DNA of 64,000 nucleotides from Myxococcus qinghaiensis (lineage in GTDB: Bacteria; Myxococcota; Myxococcia; Myxococcales; Myxococcaceae). The translations under genes were made by a program, and so were the position numbers. Within the stretch, counting starts at the first letter, position 1; every line of letters starts with the position of its first letter. Shown here piece by piece: positions 22,662 to 31,507 of this stretch. Under the pieces are notes generated by a model that was not told the origin of the DNA, made no database searches, and was given only the letters and a program-made list of their open reading frames with translations. The stretch is taken from the NCBI RefSeq assembly GCF_024198215.1, contig NZ_JAKCFA010000012.1, positions 1 to 64,000 on the forward strand. Direction: 5' to 3'.

Positions 22662-24740
22662 CTACGGGGTGGGAGGCTCCTGGCGGCGGTTCATGATGGG
22701 GCTGCATGAAGGCGGCACGGCGAAGCCGTTGATGGCGATGCCCCCGGCGTTCGTCGCATTGGAGCCCAGGCCGAAGGCGGCGAACGCGGTCCACATCCGG
22801 CAGACGTCCTCGCCGCCGTGCAGGGTGGTGGCGGCGCTGATGATGCCGTCGCGCACCTGGGGGAAGGTGGGGTTGCAGGGCGTGCGCTTCAGGCCCTCGG
22901 TGAAATACAGCAGCATGCGCTGGTTGCCCGCGTTGCCGGTGGCCGCATACAGGTTGTCGCTGAAGCCCCACTGCGTCACCAGCACCCAGTACACCTCCCA
23001 CAGCGCCTGGGCGAACACGGCGCCCACGCCGTGCGGAATGGCCATGCCGTTGCTGCTCTCGAACGTCCACGTGTTGACGGCGGAGGACGTGCTGTAGCGC
23101 TGCGTGCGCAGGCCCGGTCCGGTGGTGGGCTGGTTCAGCGCGTAGGTGCCGATGCCTCGGCCCTGGGCGCCGGTGTCCGTCGCGCGCGCGGTGTAGACGA
23201 GCGCCAGGAAGTCACTGAGGCCCTCGCCGGGCTGCTGCCGGCTGGTCAGACACGCCACGTTGCTGGGGCCGCCAATCAGGCGGTTGGAGAGGCCGTGGCC
23301 GTACTCGTGGACGATGATGCCACTGTCCAGGTCACCGTCCTTGTCCGGGTCGGGTGACGTCCAGAGGTACAGCTGCATGCGCGGGCGGTAGCCGTCCGGC
23401 GGCGTGAGGAAGTTGGCGTTGTCGGTACCACCGCCGTCCTGTGCCTCGGCGCGCACGTCGTCGCCTCCGAGCCCTCCCCGGCCGTGGTTGTGGACCTGGA
23501 AGTTGCCGGCCAGTTCGTCGAAGCCGTACTGGTACTGCACGTCGTGCAGGAGGTTGTTCCAGTAGAAGAGGTTCACGACGGCGGCGGCGTGGTACGTGCC
23601 CGGCGCGTGGGTCAGGTCCAGGGCGAAGTCACACGCCAGCCCCACGCCGCAGTTCGGCTCGCTCGAGGGCGGCAGGTCATTGCCGTCGCGGTCCTCGTAG
23701 GCGTGGACGTTGTTGCCGCGCGGCGTGGTGTACTCGGGGCCCGCGACGCCGTTGGTGTCATGCCAGCCGAAGGGCGAGGCCAGCGGATGCGCGGGGTTCA
23801 CGACGAGCGTCCGGCCATCCGCGGGAGGTGGCGGCGCGACATGGTGAGGGCTCTCCGCGGGCCTCGGGTACACGCGGTACGAATCCCCCGACATCCAGTC
23901 GAAGCGTGTCCACACCTCGCCCGTGCCCGCGTCCACCGTCACGTCGTAGGCATGCTGCGAATCCAGCGTGTGCACCTGGAAGCGCCAGACCAGCCGCGAC
24001 TCGCCCCGGCGCAGCGGCAGCACCGCCAGCGCCGCGTCGATGGGCTCGCTCGACAGGCCGTCCACCTCCACGCGCGTGCGCCGCGCCTCGCCTGGCTCGA
24101 CCTTCAGCGCGCGAGGTGGCTCGCGCAGCCGCACGCCCAGGTGCCTGGCCGCGCCCGCCACCGCCTCGGCCGCACTCAGCTTCGGCTCGCCGCTCGCGAG
24201 CGTGGACTCCAGCGCTGGCTGGAAGTCGCTGTGCACCGCCAGCACCCGTCCCTCCCGGTCCACGTTGACCTGGAGCTGCGCGTTGTACACGGGGAGACCC
24301 TGGTATCTCTGTCGCAGATACAAGTGCGTGGCGCCACTGACACGGGAGTAGACGCGGTCGGTCAGCTCCAGCCTCGCCAGGTCGGACTGCTCCAGGCCGA
24401 GGACCTCGCGATGGCGCTGGACGAAGTCCAGGCCCACCAGGAGCGCGTCTCCGCTCGCGGGTCCGGAGAGCGCCCCCACCAGGTTGACGAGCGAGCGCAC
24501 CCGTCCGCTCGACGCGTCCACCTCCACGCGCAGCTCCGGCACGGACTGGCGCAGCGCCGCCTCCGCCTGCCGCTGCGTGGACGTGAAGTCGAAGTGCGCC
24601 CGCGCGTTGTAGGCAAGGCGCGCGTCGTGGTGTCGCTCGCCCTGGGACTCCGGCGCCGCAGCCAGGGCAAGGGGGGACAGCAGCCCTCCGGTGAGCGCTA
24701 CCGCGTGGAAGAGGCGCCGCCGGGCGTGTCTTGGGGACAT
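22662..24740 (-). CDS. M36 (fungalysin-type) metallopeptidase
   Basis: A 692-residue secreted zinc protease. It has a signal peptide (AVALTGGLLSPLALA), a propeptide with FTP-like segments (about 35-290), and a catalytic domain with HEYGH at 478-482. The third ligand is the Glu of GEGLSDF near 508, where EGWSD is usual. Cysteines in PNCGVGLACD and TPCNPTF may form disulfides. M36 enzymes digest proteins outside the cell, which fits a predatory lifestyle. GGAG precedes the chosen Met. It is about 160 bp upstream of the S37-like gene on the same strand. Confidence 0.92.
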   Translation of the reverse strand: MSPRHARRRLFHAVALTGGLLSPLALAAAPESQGERHHDARLAYNARAHFDFTSTQRQAEAALRQSVPELRVEVDASSGRVRSLVNLVGALSGPASGDALLVGLDFVQRHREVLGLEQSDLARLELTDRVYSRVSGATHLYLRQRYQGLPVYNAQLQVNVDREGRVLAVHSDFQPALESTLASGEPKLSAAEAVAGAARHLGVRLREPPRALKVEPGEARRTRVEVDGLSSEPIDAALAVLPLRRGESRLVWRFQVHTLDSQHAYDVTVDAGTGEVWTRFDWMSGDSYRVYPRPAESPHHVAPPPPADGRTLVVNPAHPLASPFGWHDTNGVAGPEYTTPRGNNVHAYEDRDGNDLPPSSEPNCGVGLACDFALDLTHAPGTYHAAAVVNLFYWNNLLHDVQYQYGFDELAGNFQVHNHGRGGLGGDDVRAEAQDGGGTDNANFLTPPDGYRPRMQLYLWTSPDPDKDGDLDSGIIVHEYGHGLSNRLIGGPSNVACLTSRQQPGEGLSDFLALVYTARATDTGAQGRGIGTYALNQPTTGPGLRTQRYSTSSAVNTWTFESSNGMAIPHGVGAVFAQALWEVYWVLVTQWGFSDNLYAATGNAGNQRMLLYFTEGLKRTPCNPTFPQVRDGIISAATTLHGGEDVCRMWTAFAAFGLGSNATNAGGIAINGFAVPPSCSPIMNRRQEPPTP

Positions 24741-24865
24741 GTCGTGCTCCTGCGTCACGGACCACCCCAGGGATTGGGGCGTTACTCGGAACGAGGACAC
24801 GTCCTGGGGGCCTGACTCAAAAGGGAGTCACGCGCGACCATCGACTTCCGGTCGCGCGCCGAGGC

Positions 24866-25621
24866 TCAGTCGTCGCCAAGGGCGCCCCATTGGTCATCAC
24901 GCGTCTCGGGCTTGCCCTTGGGACGCAGGTGCGCGAAGGACAGGGTCATCTCCACGGCGAACTCGCGCTGCTCCGGCGGCTTGCCCAGGTAGATGTACTT
25001 GGTGCGGTTCTCGATGCAGGCGTTCAGCATCGCCACGGAGGGCGTGGGGGTCAGCTTGCCCTTGACGCCCTCGCCCTTCGCGTCGAACCGCGCCCGCAGC
25101 CGGAAGATACGGGGGATGCTGCCGTCGCGGAGGATGGCCTCCTTGCCGCAGTAGTCGTAGTCGCGCAGGTGCTTGGACAGCATGACCGCGCCCCACGCCT
25201 CATTCGTCTTGGGCAGCGGCCGCGGCGTGGGCTTCACGGGCGGCGGCATGATGATTTCGGGGGGAGGCGGCGGAGGCTGCGTCACGATGGGCGGGGGCGG
25301 AGGCACCGGGAAGATGACCGCGGGCGGCGGCCCGGGTCGTTCCGCCACGCGCGCGGGCCTGGGCTTCGAGTCCGCCAGCGCGAAGAAGGCGACCCCTCCG
25401 CCAATGCAGGTCATGAACAGGACGGACACCACGATGATGCCGAGCACGGGCCCCTGGGCCTGGGGCCTCGGCGTGGGGTTGACCTCCTTCCACCCCGGCT
25501 GGAGCGGGAGGCCCTGGGGCCGGATCCGCTCGGCGCCGCAATGGGTGCAGATGGGCTCGCGCTCCACCGCCTTGAGGAAGGGGGCGCCACAGTTCAGACA
25601 TTTCTGACGGGTTCTGGCCAC
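24866..25621 (-). CDS. Zn-ribbon, single-span membrane protein with Pro-rich linker
   Basis: A 251-residue protein of unknown function. Residues 1-35 hold a zinc ribbon with CLNCGAPF and CTHCGAER. One membrane span follows (about 58-80, VLGIIVVSVLFMTCIGGGVAFFA), then a Pro-rich stalk of about 50 residues, and a C-terminal beta domain (WGAVMLSKHLRDYDYCGKE, RIFRLRARFDAKGEG, FAVEMTLSFAHLRPKG). The layout puts the ribbon in the cytoplasm and the C-terminal domain in the periplasm. This is a common myxobacterial architecture with no assigned role. Confidence 0.8.
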   Translation of the reverse strand: MARTRQKCLNCGAPFLKAVEREPICTHCGAERIRPQGLPLQPGWKEVNPTPRPQAQGPVLGIIVVSVLFMTCIGGGVAFFALADSKPRPARVAERPGPPPAVIFPVPPPPPIVTQPPPPPPEIIMPPPVKPTPRPLPKTNEAWGAVMLSKHLRDYDYCGKEAILRDGSIPRIFRLRARFDAKGEGVKGKLTPTPSVAMLNACIENRTKYIYLGKPPEQREFAVEMTLSFAHLRPKGKPETRDDQWGALGDD

Positions 25622-25690
25622 GACCCCGAGTCTAGTCGGTCCGCCGACACCCGTGGGGACGATATGGGACCAGGTGGTCAGAAGTAGGCA

Positions 25691-27934
25691 TCACCGGGGC
25701 GTGCCCAGCGTCTTGAGGAAGAACAGTCCCACGTCGTCCAGGTAGTAGCGGGCGGCGGCGCCCTGCGGCGAGTGCGGCTGGCCGGGCATGAGGAGCAGTT
25801 CGAAGTGCTTGTCCGCGCGGATCAACGCCTCCGCCATCCGCATCGTCACCGAGAGCGTGGCATTCACGTCGCTGGTGCCGTGCATCATCTTCAGGGGGCC
25901 CTTCAGCCTGTCCGCGAGCGCGAGGTTGTCACCCACCGCGTAGCCCTGGGGGTTGACGCCCGGCAGGTTGAGGTAGGGCTCGTTGATGATGGCCTCTTCC
26001 GTCAGCGCGCCTGGTGCGCCGGCATAGCCCGCCTTGAAGAAGTCCGGCGCCGTCAGCATGCCGCGCAGCGTGAAGTAGCCGCCCCAGGAATGGCCGTAGA
26101 GGCCCAGGCGCTCCAGGTCCATCCACGGACGCGTGGACGCGATTTGCTTGAGGCCCGTGACGTGGTCGGGAATCTCCGTCTGGCCCACGCGCCCATAGTT
26201 CGCGTCCTGGAAGGCCTTGCTCCGCCCCGGGCCGCCGCGAGGGTCCAGCAGCACCGTGACGAAGCCGAGCTGCGCCAGGCCGCTGGCCGTCAACGACATC
26301 GCGTTGCCAATGTAGTTCCATGGCACCAGGTTGAAGAACGGGCCGCCGTAGATATAGACGAGCACCGGGTAGCGCTTCGCCGGGTCGAAGTCGCGCGGCT
26401 TGTAGAGCACGCCGTGCAGGGGCGTGACACCGTCGGCGGCCTTGACGACGAAGGGCTCCGGCCGCGCGTTCCCAAGGGCCTCGAGTTCACTCGCGTCCGC
26501 CGTGGTGAGGCGCACGCGCTTGCCGCCCTCCAGGGACACCAACTCCCGCAACCGGGGCTGCGTGCGGGAGGACCACGCGTCCACGTAGTACTGGCCCGAC
26601 GGTGACAGGGTGATTCGATGCATCCCCGAGCCCGAGGACAAGCGCTTCAGCGCGCCGCCCTTCAGGCTGCCCCGGTAGAAGAGCTGCTCGTATGGCGCGC
26701 CGCTGTCGGCGGAGGCCAGCACGTAGAGGGCGTCACCCTGGGGCGCAACTCCCACCACCTCGTGCACGGGGAAGGCGCCGCGCGTGAGCTGCCGCAGCAG
26801 CTTCCCCGCGCGGTCATACGCATACACGTGCCGCCAGCCGTCGCGCTCGGACATCCAGAGGTAGCCCCGGCCGTCCGGCAGCGCCGTCACCTGCTTCGCC
26901 CAGCCGCCCGTCGCGAAGTCCAGGCCGGTGACGAAGGTCTCCGGACGCTCCTCGCGCAGCACCCGCCGACGCTGCCCCGTCCCGGGTGTCACCGCGGTGA
27001 GGTCCAGCCGCTTCGCGTCGCGCGAGAGGTGGAGGCACAGCGCCTCCGTGCCCTCGGGGTTCCAGCCGGCGAACCAGTCATACGTCTCGCCTTCCACGGG
27101 AGGGATGCGCGTCACGCGGCCCGTGGCCACCTCCACGACATGGAGCTCCGAGCGCGGAATCGGCGTCCCCGTCTTCGCGTACGGCACCGTCGTCACCTTC
27201 TCCAGTGCGTCCGAGTAGTCCACGACGGGCACCTGGTGCACGGCGCGCACGTCGTCCCGCCACACCACCAGGAAGCGGCCATCCGGTGACCAGGGGCGCT
27301 CTGGAATCCGCCAGTCCAGGTTCGTCTCCCCCGTGCGCTCCACCACGGTGGCGCCATCCGCGCCCAGCACCGCGAAGCCGCCCTGGCGCTGCACCGCGAG
27401 CGCACCTCCGCGCGGCGCGAGGAAGTGCTCCGGAGACAGCCTCAGCGCGGTCCTGTCCTCCGGCGACAGCAGCGTGATGCGACTTCCCGTCAGGCCCAGG
27501 CCGAAGGTCTTCCCCTCCCACCGGAAGACGATGCCCTGCTCATCCGGGGTGAAGGCGAAGTCGAAGAAGCGAGGCGCCGTGACGGGCTTGCCCAGCAGCG
27601 CGGAGAGCTGCTCGCGCAGTTGCTCGCCCGAGACGAGCGGCTTGAGTTCTCCTGTCCTCGCGTGCGCCAGCACCCACGTCCCGCCGTCCTTGCCCTCGCG
27701 CGCCCAGAAGACCAGGCGGTCCCCCTCGCGCAGCCAGCGGGGCAGGACGAGGCTGTCTCGCAGGAGGTCCACCCGCCGGGTGAACTGGTCCGCCACGTCC
27801 AGCTTCGCCTGGACGCTCGCCTCCGGGATGGGCTCGTAGGTCGTGACGGAGCGGGCGTCACCGTCGAGCGCCAGGACGGGCGCACCCGTCAGCGTCGCGA
27901 GCACCACGCCAAGGGGCATGAAAGGGAATCGCAT
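25691..27934 (-). CDS. S9 family (DPP IV-type) prolyl peptidase
   Basis: A 747-residue exported serine peptidase. It has a short signal peptide (MRFPFMPLGVVLATLTGAPVLA), a beta-propeller (about 40-480), and an alpha/beta hydrolase domain. The nucleophile is in GLYGHSWGGYFTL, the Asp in MHGTSDVN and the His in PGQPHSP, so the triad is intact. The family clips dipeptides after proline from peptide N-termini. The Met after a short upstream extension was chosen because the signal peptide starts there. It is divergent from a LysR gene with a palindromic site between them, and may be its target. Confidence 0.92.
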   Translation of the reverse strand: MRFPFMPLGVVLATLTGAPVLALDGDARSVTTYEPIPEASVQAKLDVADQFTRRVDLLRDSLVLPRWLREGDRLVFWAREGKDGGTWVLAHARTGELKPLVSGEQLREQLSALLGKPVTAPRFFDFAFTPDEQGIVFRWEGKTFGLGLTGSRITLLSPEDRTALRLSPEHFLAPRGGALAVQRQGGFAVLGADGATVVERTGETNLDWRIPERPWSPDGRFLVVWRDDVRAVHQVPVVDYSDALEKVTTVPYAKTGTPIPRSELHVVEVATGRVTRIPPVEGETYDWFAGWNPEGTEALCLHLSRDAKRLDLTAVTPGTGQRRRVLREERPETFVTGLDFATGGWAKQVTALPDGRGYLWMSERDGWRHVYAYDRAGKLLRQLTRGAFPVHEVVGVAPQGDALYVLASADSGAPYEQLFYRGSLKGGALKRLSSGSGMHRITLSPSGQYYVDAWSSRTQPRLRELVSLEGGKRVRLTTADASELEALGNARPEPFVVKAADGVTPLHGVLYKPRDFDPAKRYPVLVYIYGGPFFNLVPWNYIGNAMSLTASGLAQLGFVTVLLDPRGGPGRSKAFQDANYGRVGQTEIPDHVTGLKQIASTRPWMDLERLGLYGHSWGGYFTLRGMLTAPDFFKAGYAGAPGALTEEAIINEPYLNLPGVNPQGYAVGDNLALADRLKGPLKMMHGTSDVNATLSVTMRMAEALIRADKHFELLLMPGQPHSPQGAAARYYLDDVGLFFLKTLGTPR

Positions 27935-27990
27935 GCACCGATGGTAGGGAGGTGCATCCTTCACGACCAATATATCTTTCGACCCCCATT

Positions 27991-28007
27991 GAGACGGTTA
28001 TCGTCTC
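27991..28007. promoter_or_regulatory. LysR-type operator between divergent S9 peptidase and LysR genes
   Basis: GAGACG-GTTAT-CGTCTC is a perfect 6-5-6 inverted repeat that extends to ATTGAGACG/CGTCTCGAT with one mismatch. It ends 3 bp before the LysR ATG. Size and place fit autoregulation and shared control of the divergent peptidase. Confidence 0.6.
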
Positions 28008-28010
28008 GAT

Positions 28011-28916
28011 ATGGAATTCCGTCAGCTCCAGCTCTTCATCGCCGTGGCGGAGGAGCTGCACTTCGGACGGGCCGCCGCGCGCATCGGCATGGCCCAGCCG
28101 CCGTTCAGCCAGCAGATTCGCCGACTGGAGGCCGAGCTGGGAGTCGAGCTGCTCACGCGCACCAGCCGCCACGTGGCGCTCACCACCGCCGGGGCCCGGT
28201 TGCTGGAGGAGGCTCGCACGCTGCTGGCCCGGCGCGCGGATGTCATCCACACCGTGCAGCAGGCGGCGAGCGGCGAGACGGGCACGCTGCGCGTCGGCTT
28301 CGCCGCGTCCTCGGCCTTCGGCGTGCTGCCGGACATCGTCCTGCGCTTCAGCACCCGGTTCCCGAAGGTGAAGCTGGAGCTGGATGACAGCGAGACGCTG
28401 AACGTGGGCGCCGCGCTCGCGTCGGGTGAGCTGGACATCGCCATCGTCCGGGCGCCCTTCCGTCACGAAGGCCTCACCGTCGAGCGGCTGCTCCGGGAGC
28501 GCTTCGTGCTCGCCCTGCCGGCGCGGCACCCTCGCGCCCGTCAGCAGGTCGTGGCGCTGGCCTCGCTGGCGAACGAGCCGTTCGTCCTCTTCCCCCGCCA
28601 CTCCGCCCCCGGCCTGCATGACCTGGTGACGAGCATGTGTCTGGCCGCGGGCTTCTCCCCGAACATCCTCCAGGAAGCGCGCTCATGGCCCTCCGTCGTC
28701 GGCATGGTGGAGGCGGGCCTGGGATTGACCATCGCCCCCGCGTCCTCCCAGGCCCTGTGCCCCAAGGGCGTCGTGTTCCGTCCCTTGAGCGGCGCTCCCA
28801 ACCACGCGGAGCTGGTGGTGGCCTTTCCCGGGCTGCGGCCCTCACCCGCCGCGCAGCACTTCCGCGTCCTCGCGCATGAAGCGGTCTCCCGCTCAGGCAG
28901 GGGTGCGTCGGACTGA
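28011..28916 (+). CDS. LysR family transcriptional regulator
   Basis: A 301-residue LysR regulator. The N-terminal helix-turn-helix is MEFRQLQLFIAVAEELHFGRAAARIGMAQPPFSQQIRRLEAELG. The substrate-binding domain follows from about 90 (GTLRVGFAASSAFGVLPDIV), ending normally. This type resembles regulators of aromatic or beta-ketoadipate genes, but here the divergent S9 peptidase is the only evident target. Confidence 0.92.
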   Translation: MEFRQLQLFIAVAEELHFGRAAARIGMAQPPFSQQIRRLEAELGVELLTRTSRHVALTTAGARLLEEARTLLARRADVIHTVQQAASGETGTLRVGFAASSAFGVLPDIVLRFSTRFPKVKLELDDSETLNVGAALASGELDIAIVRAPFRHEGLTVERLLRERFVLALPARHPRARQQVVALASLANEPFVLFPRHSAPGLHDLVTSMCLAAGFSPNILQEARSWPSVVGMVEAGLGLTIAPASSQALCPKGVVFRPLSGAPNHAELVVAFPGLRPSPAAQHFRVLAHEAVSRSGRGASD

Positions 28917-28933
28917 CTCGACGTCCTTGCGGC

Positions 28934-29203
28934 TCAGGAGGGCGTGGGCTTCCTGCTCCGGCGTCCCTTCCCGCGCGCCGCGGGCTCCGTGTCGTTCGCC
29001 GCCACCTGAGGCCCCAGGTTGAACCAGAAGGGGCAGAGCAACGGCGGCGCTCCTCCTGCCTCCGGTGGTGGAGGAACCTCTCGCGGACCTCGGTAGAGGC
29101 GAACCTCTTCTTCACCTCGCTTGCGTCGACTCGCTCTCGGCGCCATCAGCGACACCGCCCACACTGCCACCACGAATCCCCCGGCTCGTTGAAGCGTTGG
29201 CAC
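28934..29203 (-). CDS. Small membrane-anchored or secreted protein
   Basis: An 89-residue frame starting at GTG, with GAGG about 9 nt upstream. A hydrophobic stretch (GGFVVAVWAVSLMAP) is followed at once by basic residues (RASRRKRGEEEV), a Pro-rich part and a very basic C-terminus. No family is recognised. A near-consensus promoter at 29278-29306 pointing to it supports expression, with a leader of about 70 nt. Confidence 0.55.
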   Translation of the reverse strand: MPTLQRAGGFVVAVWAVSLMAPRASRRKRGEEEVRLYRGPREVPPPPEAGGAPPLLCPFWFNLGPQVAANDTEPAARGKGRRSRKPTPS

Positions 29204-29277
29204 GACAATGCGCCTCGGGGAGCGGGCCTGGGTTGGCTCGCTCCCGACGATTCCCTCATCGGCGTCGGCATGCGCAC

Positions 29278-29306
29278 GAACTACCGAGATGACAGTTTCC
29301 TGTCAA
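29278..29306 (-). promoter_or_regulatory. Sigma70-type promoter with overlapping inverted repeat
   Basis: The minus strand has a perfect TTGACA (29306-29301), a 17-bp spacer and TAGTTC (29283-29278). An inverted repeat TGACAG-TTTC-CTGTCA (29290-29305) covers the -35 and upper spacer, a position suited to a repressor. Confidence 0.6.
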
Positions 29307-29338
29307 TTGAATCGGCCAACAAAGTACAGAACGCGCGT

Positions 29339-30220
29339 TCAGCGCACCCCTGCCTCCATCCGCCTCCTCCATGCGGCGGGTGTCACACCATGCACGCGGC
29401 GAAAGAGTCGGATGAAGTGCGTGACGTCCGCGTAACCCACCCGCTCCGCGACGATGTCCACCCGCTCGTCGGTGTGACGCAGCCGGCTGCGCGCCTCGGC
29501 CATCCTGCACTCCAGAATCCACTCGCCCACCGAGCGCCCCGTCTCCTGACGCACCACGCCCGCGACGTGCGGCGCCGAGCGCCCCAGCTCCCGCGCTACC
29601 TTCGCGAGCGACAGCGGCTCCAGACAGTGGGACTCGATGTAGGTGAGGGCCCGGCGGCTCAGCCCCATGGAAGAGGACTCGGGCACGGTGTCCGGGAAGG
29701 CCATCCGCTCCAGCTCCACCAACACCAGCCGGAGCAGCGAGAGGCTGGCCTCGTCACTGCCGCGCTCCTGACGCGCCTGCTCCTCCTCCATCAGCCGCAT
29801 CCACCGCAAGAGCCGCCGACGCTGCACGGACGTGGGCCGCAGCACCGGGTGACACCCGCCGCGCACGCGCAACAGCGGCCCCAGCCGTGCCGCGCGCTCC
29901 TCCGCGTCCGAGGACACCGCCTCCGGATAGAAGCCGAGCCCCAGGCACTCCGCATCCGAGTGCTCACGGCCATGCGCATCCCCGGGCGGAATGAGGTGCA
30001 CGTCGCCTGCGCGCAGCACCAGGTCGCCCGCGTGCCGCACCTTCGACTCCCCGCGCAGCACCAGCATCACGACGGCATACGAGTGCACCGCGGAGTGGGT
30101 GCGTGAGTGCCGCGACGCCAGGGGCCGCTGCGGGCCCACCCAGATGAGGCGCCGCTTCTCCTCGAAGTCCCGCTGGATGGTGGACCATGCGTGGTCGTGG
30201 TCGAGGTGTGCGGTGGCCAT
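29339..30220 (-). CDS. AraC family transcriptional regulator
   Basis: A 293-residue regulator. The N-terminal half is a cupin-like sensor (VMLVLRGESKVRHAGDLVLRAGDVHLIPPGDAHGREH). The C-terminal half has two helix-turn-helix units (LSLAKVARELGRSAPHVAGVVRQETG and VDIVAERVGYADVTHFIRLFRRVHGVTP), where the second carries the AraC signature. An alternative GTG at 30256 overlaps the stop of the flavoprotein gene (GTGA) and would add 12 residues; coupling makes it possible. It is probably in one operon with that gene. Confidence 0.9.
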   Translation of the reverse strand: MATAHLDHDHAWSTIQRDFEEKRRLIWVGPQRPLASRHSRTHSAVHSYAVVMLVLRGESKVRHAGDLVLRAGDVHLIPPGDAHGREHSDAECLGLGFYPEAVSSDAEERAARLGPLLRVRGGCHPVLRPTSVQRRRLLRWMRLMEEEQARQERGSDEASLSLLRLVLVELERMAFPDTVPESSSMGLSRRALTYIESHCLEPLSLAKVARELGRSAPHVAGVVRQETGRSVGEWILECRMAEARSRLRHTDERVDIVAERVGYADVTHFIRLFRRVHGVTPAAWRRRMEAGVR

Positions 30221-30252
30221 GGGGTCTTCGTAGCGCGGGGCTCGACCCGGCG

Positions 30253-31194
30253 TCACTTCGCGTGGCCGCCGCCTGGTGCCTCCAGGTTCAGGTGGTGGTT
30301 CATCACATAGGCGGACTGCGCACCCGCCGCCGCCGCCACCAGCGCGCCCTGCAGGCGCGTGGTGAGGTCTCCCGCCGCGGAGATGCCGGGCACGGAGGTC
30401 TGCTGCATCGGGTCCACCTTCACGAAGCCCATTTCATCCAGCGAGAGCCCCAGCCCCTCCACCAGCGCCACGTGCCGCTGCGGCGGACGGACGAAGAGGT
30501 ACTCCTGTCGCACGCGCGTCCCGTCCTCCAACTCCACCGCCTCCAGCGCGCTCCCGTCCGCCGAGGCGATGAGCCGCTTCACCGGGCCCTCCACCAGCCG
30601 CACCTCCGCGCGCTTCAACCGCGCGCGGCGCTCTTCCGATATGGGGAAGGCGCCCTGCGTGTACAGGGTGACGTCCGCCGTCCAACCCTTCAGGAAGAGG
30701 GCGAAGTCCAGGTACAGCTCCGCCTCCGCCGCCGACCCCGCGAACACACCCCAGGCCCTGTCCTGGATTTCCCAGCCGTGACAGTAGGGGCACTGGAAGA
30801 GGGCCTTGCCCCACAGCTCGCGGTAACCCGGCAGGTCCGGCAGCACGTCCACCATGCCCGTGGCCAACAGCACCCGGCGGGACTCCACGACGACTCCGCC
30901 CTCCAGCGTCACCCGGAAGCGCGCGTCCCCCAGCCGCTCGATGCCGTTCACCCGCACGTCGCGCACGTCGACGTCGTAGGGGCGGAGCTGCTCGCGGCCG
31001 ATGGCGCGGAACTCGCGAGGCGGCGTGCCGTCGCGGGTGACGAAGCCCTGGATGTGCTCGGCCGCCGCATTGCGGGGCGAGCCCGCGTCACACAGCAGCA
31101 CCTTCTTGCGGCCACGCCCCAGCACCAGCGCCGCGCTCAGGCCCGCGGGGCCTCCGCCCACAATCACCACGTCCTTCGTGAGAATGTCGCTCAT
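30253..31194 (-). CDS. Thioredoxin-reductase-like NAD(P)/FAD oxidoreductase
   Basis: A 313-residue flavoprotein. FAD binding uses VVIVGGGPAGLSAALVLGRGRKKVLLCD near the start, and the C-terminal FAD motif is VPGISAAGDLTT. The active-site region is ALFQCPYCHGWEIQD: a CPYC pair followed by HG, as in low-Mr reductase relatives that act on small disulfides or other thiols. It ends GALVAAAAGAQSAYVMNHHL. It is coupled to the AraC regulator downstream by a stop-start overlap, so it may be regulated by it. Confidence 0.88.
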   Translation of the reverse strand: MSDILTKDVVIVGGGPAGLSAALVLGRGRKKVLLCDAGSPRNAAAEHIQGFVTRDGTPPREFRAIGREQLRPYDVDVRDVRVNGIERLGDARFRVTLEGGVVVESRRVLLATGMVDVLPDLPGYRELWGKALFQCPYCHGWEIQDRAWGVFAGSAAEAELYLDFALFLKGWTADVTLYTQGAFPISEERRARLKRAEVRLVEGPVKRLIASADGSALEAVELEDGTRVRQEYLFVRPPQRHVALVEGLGLSLDEMGFVKVDPMQQTSVPGISAAGDLTTRLQGALVAAAAGAQSAYVMNHHLNLEAPGGGHAK

Positions 31195-31507
31195 GGGAGA
31201 GAACTAAACGCCGGCCTCCGCTCGCGGGAGAGCGAGGCTTCAGGGGGAATCGGCGCATCGGCGGGTCGGGTGACGCGGGGCCTCCGAGCGGCTCCGGGGC
31301 CGCGGGCGAGCAGGCGGCCGCTCGACGAGGACGACCGGCCAGGTATGGCGCCCTTTGAGCAGGTGGGAACAATGGGCACATGCTCCGGTACGTGCGCCTT
31401 TGACCACTCGTGCGAAGGGTCGGCTTCCCGAAGAGGAAGCCGTGTTCCTACACTGAGAGGCGGGAGCACCAGGGCCGGTGTGCGGCTCCCCACCCAGGAG
31501 GTATGCG
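31195..31507. other. Divergent intergenic stretch
   Basis: This region is between the minus-strand flavoprotein and the plus-strand LVIVD lipoprotein. It holds a GGCTTCC-CGAAGA-GGAAGCC hairpin (31422-31441) and an AGGAGG ribosome site at about 31498. No other gene or repeat is supported; open frames through it continue from neighbouring shadows. Confidence 0.5.

Noticed and set aside
29339-29360. Promoter at 29278-29306 as the promoter of the AraC gene
   Set aside because: It points left on the minus strand, away from the AraC start and past its stop codon, so it can only serve the small gene at 28934-29203.
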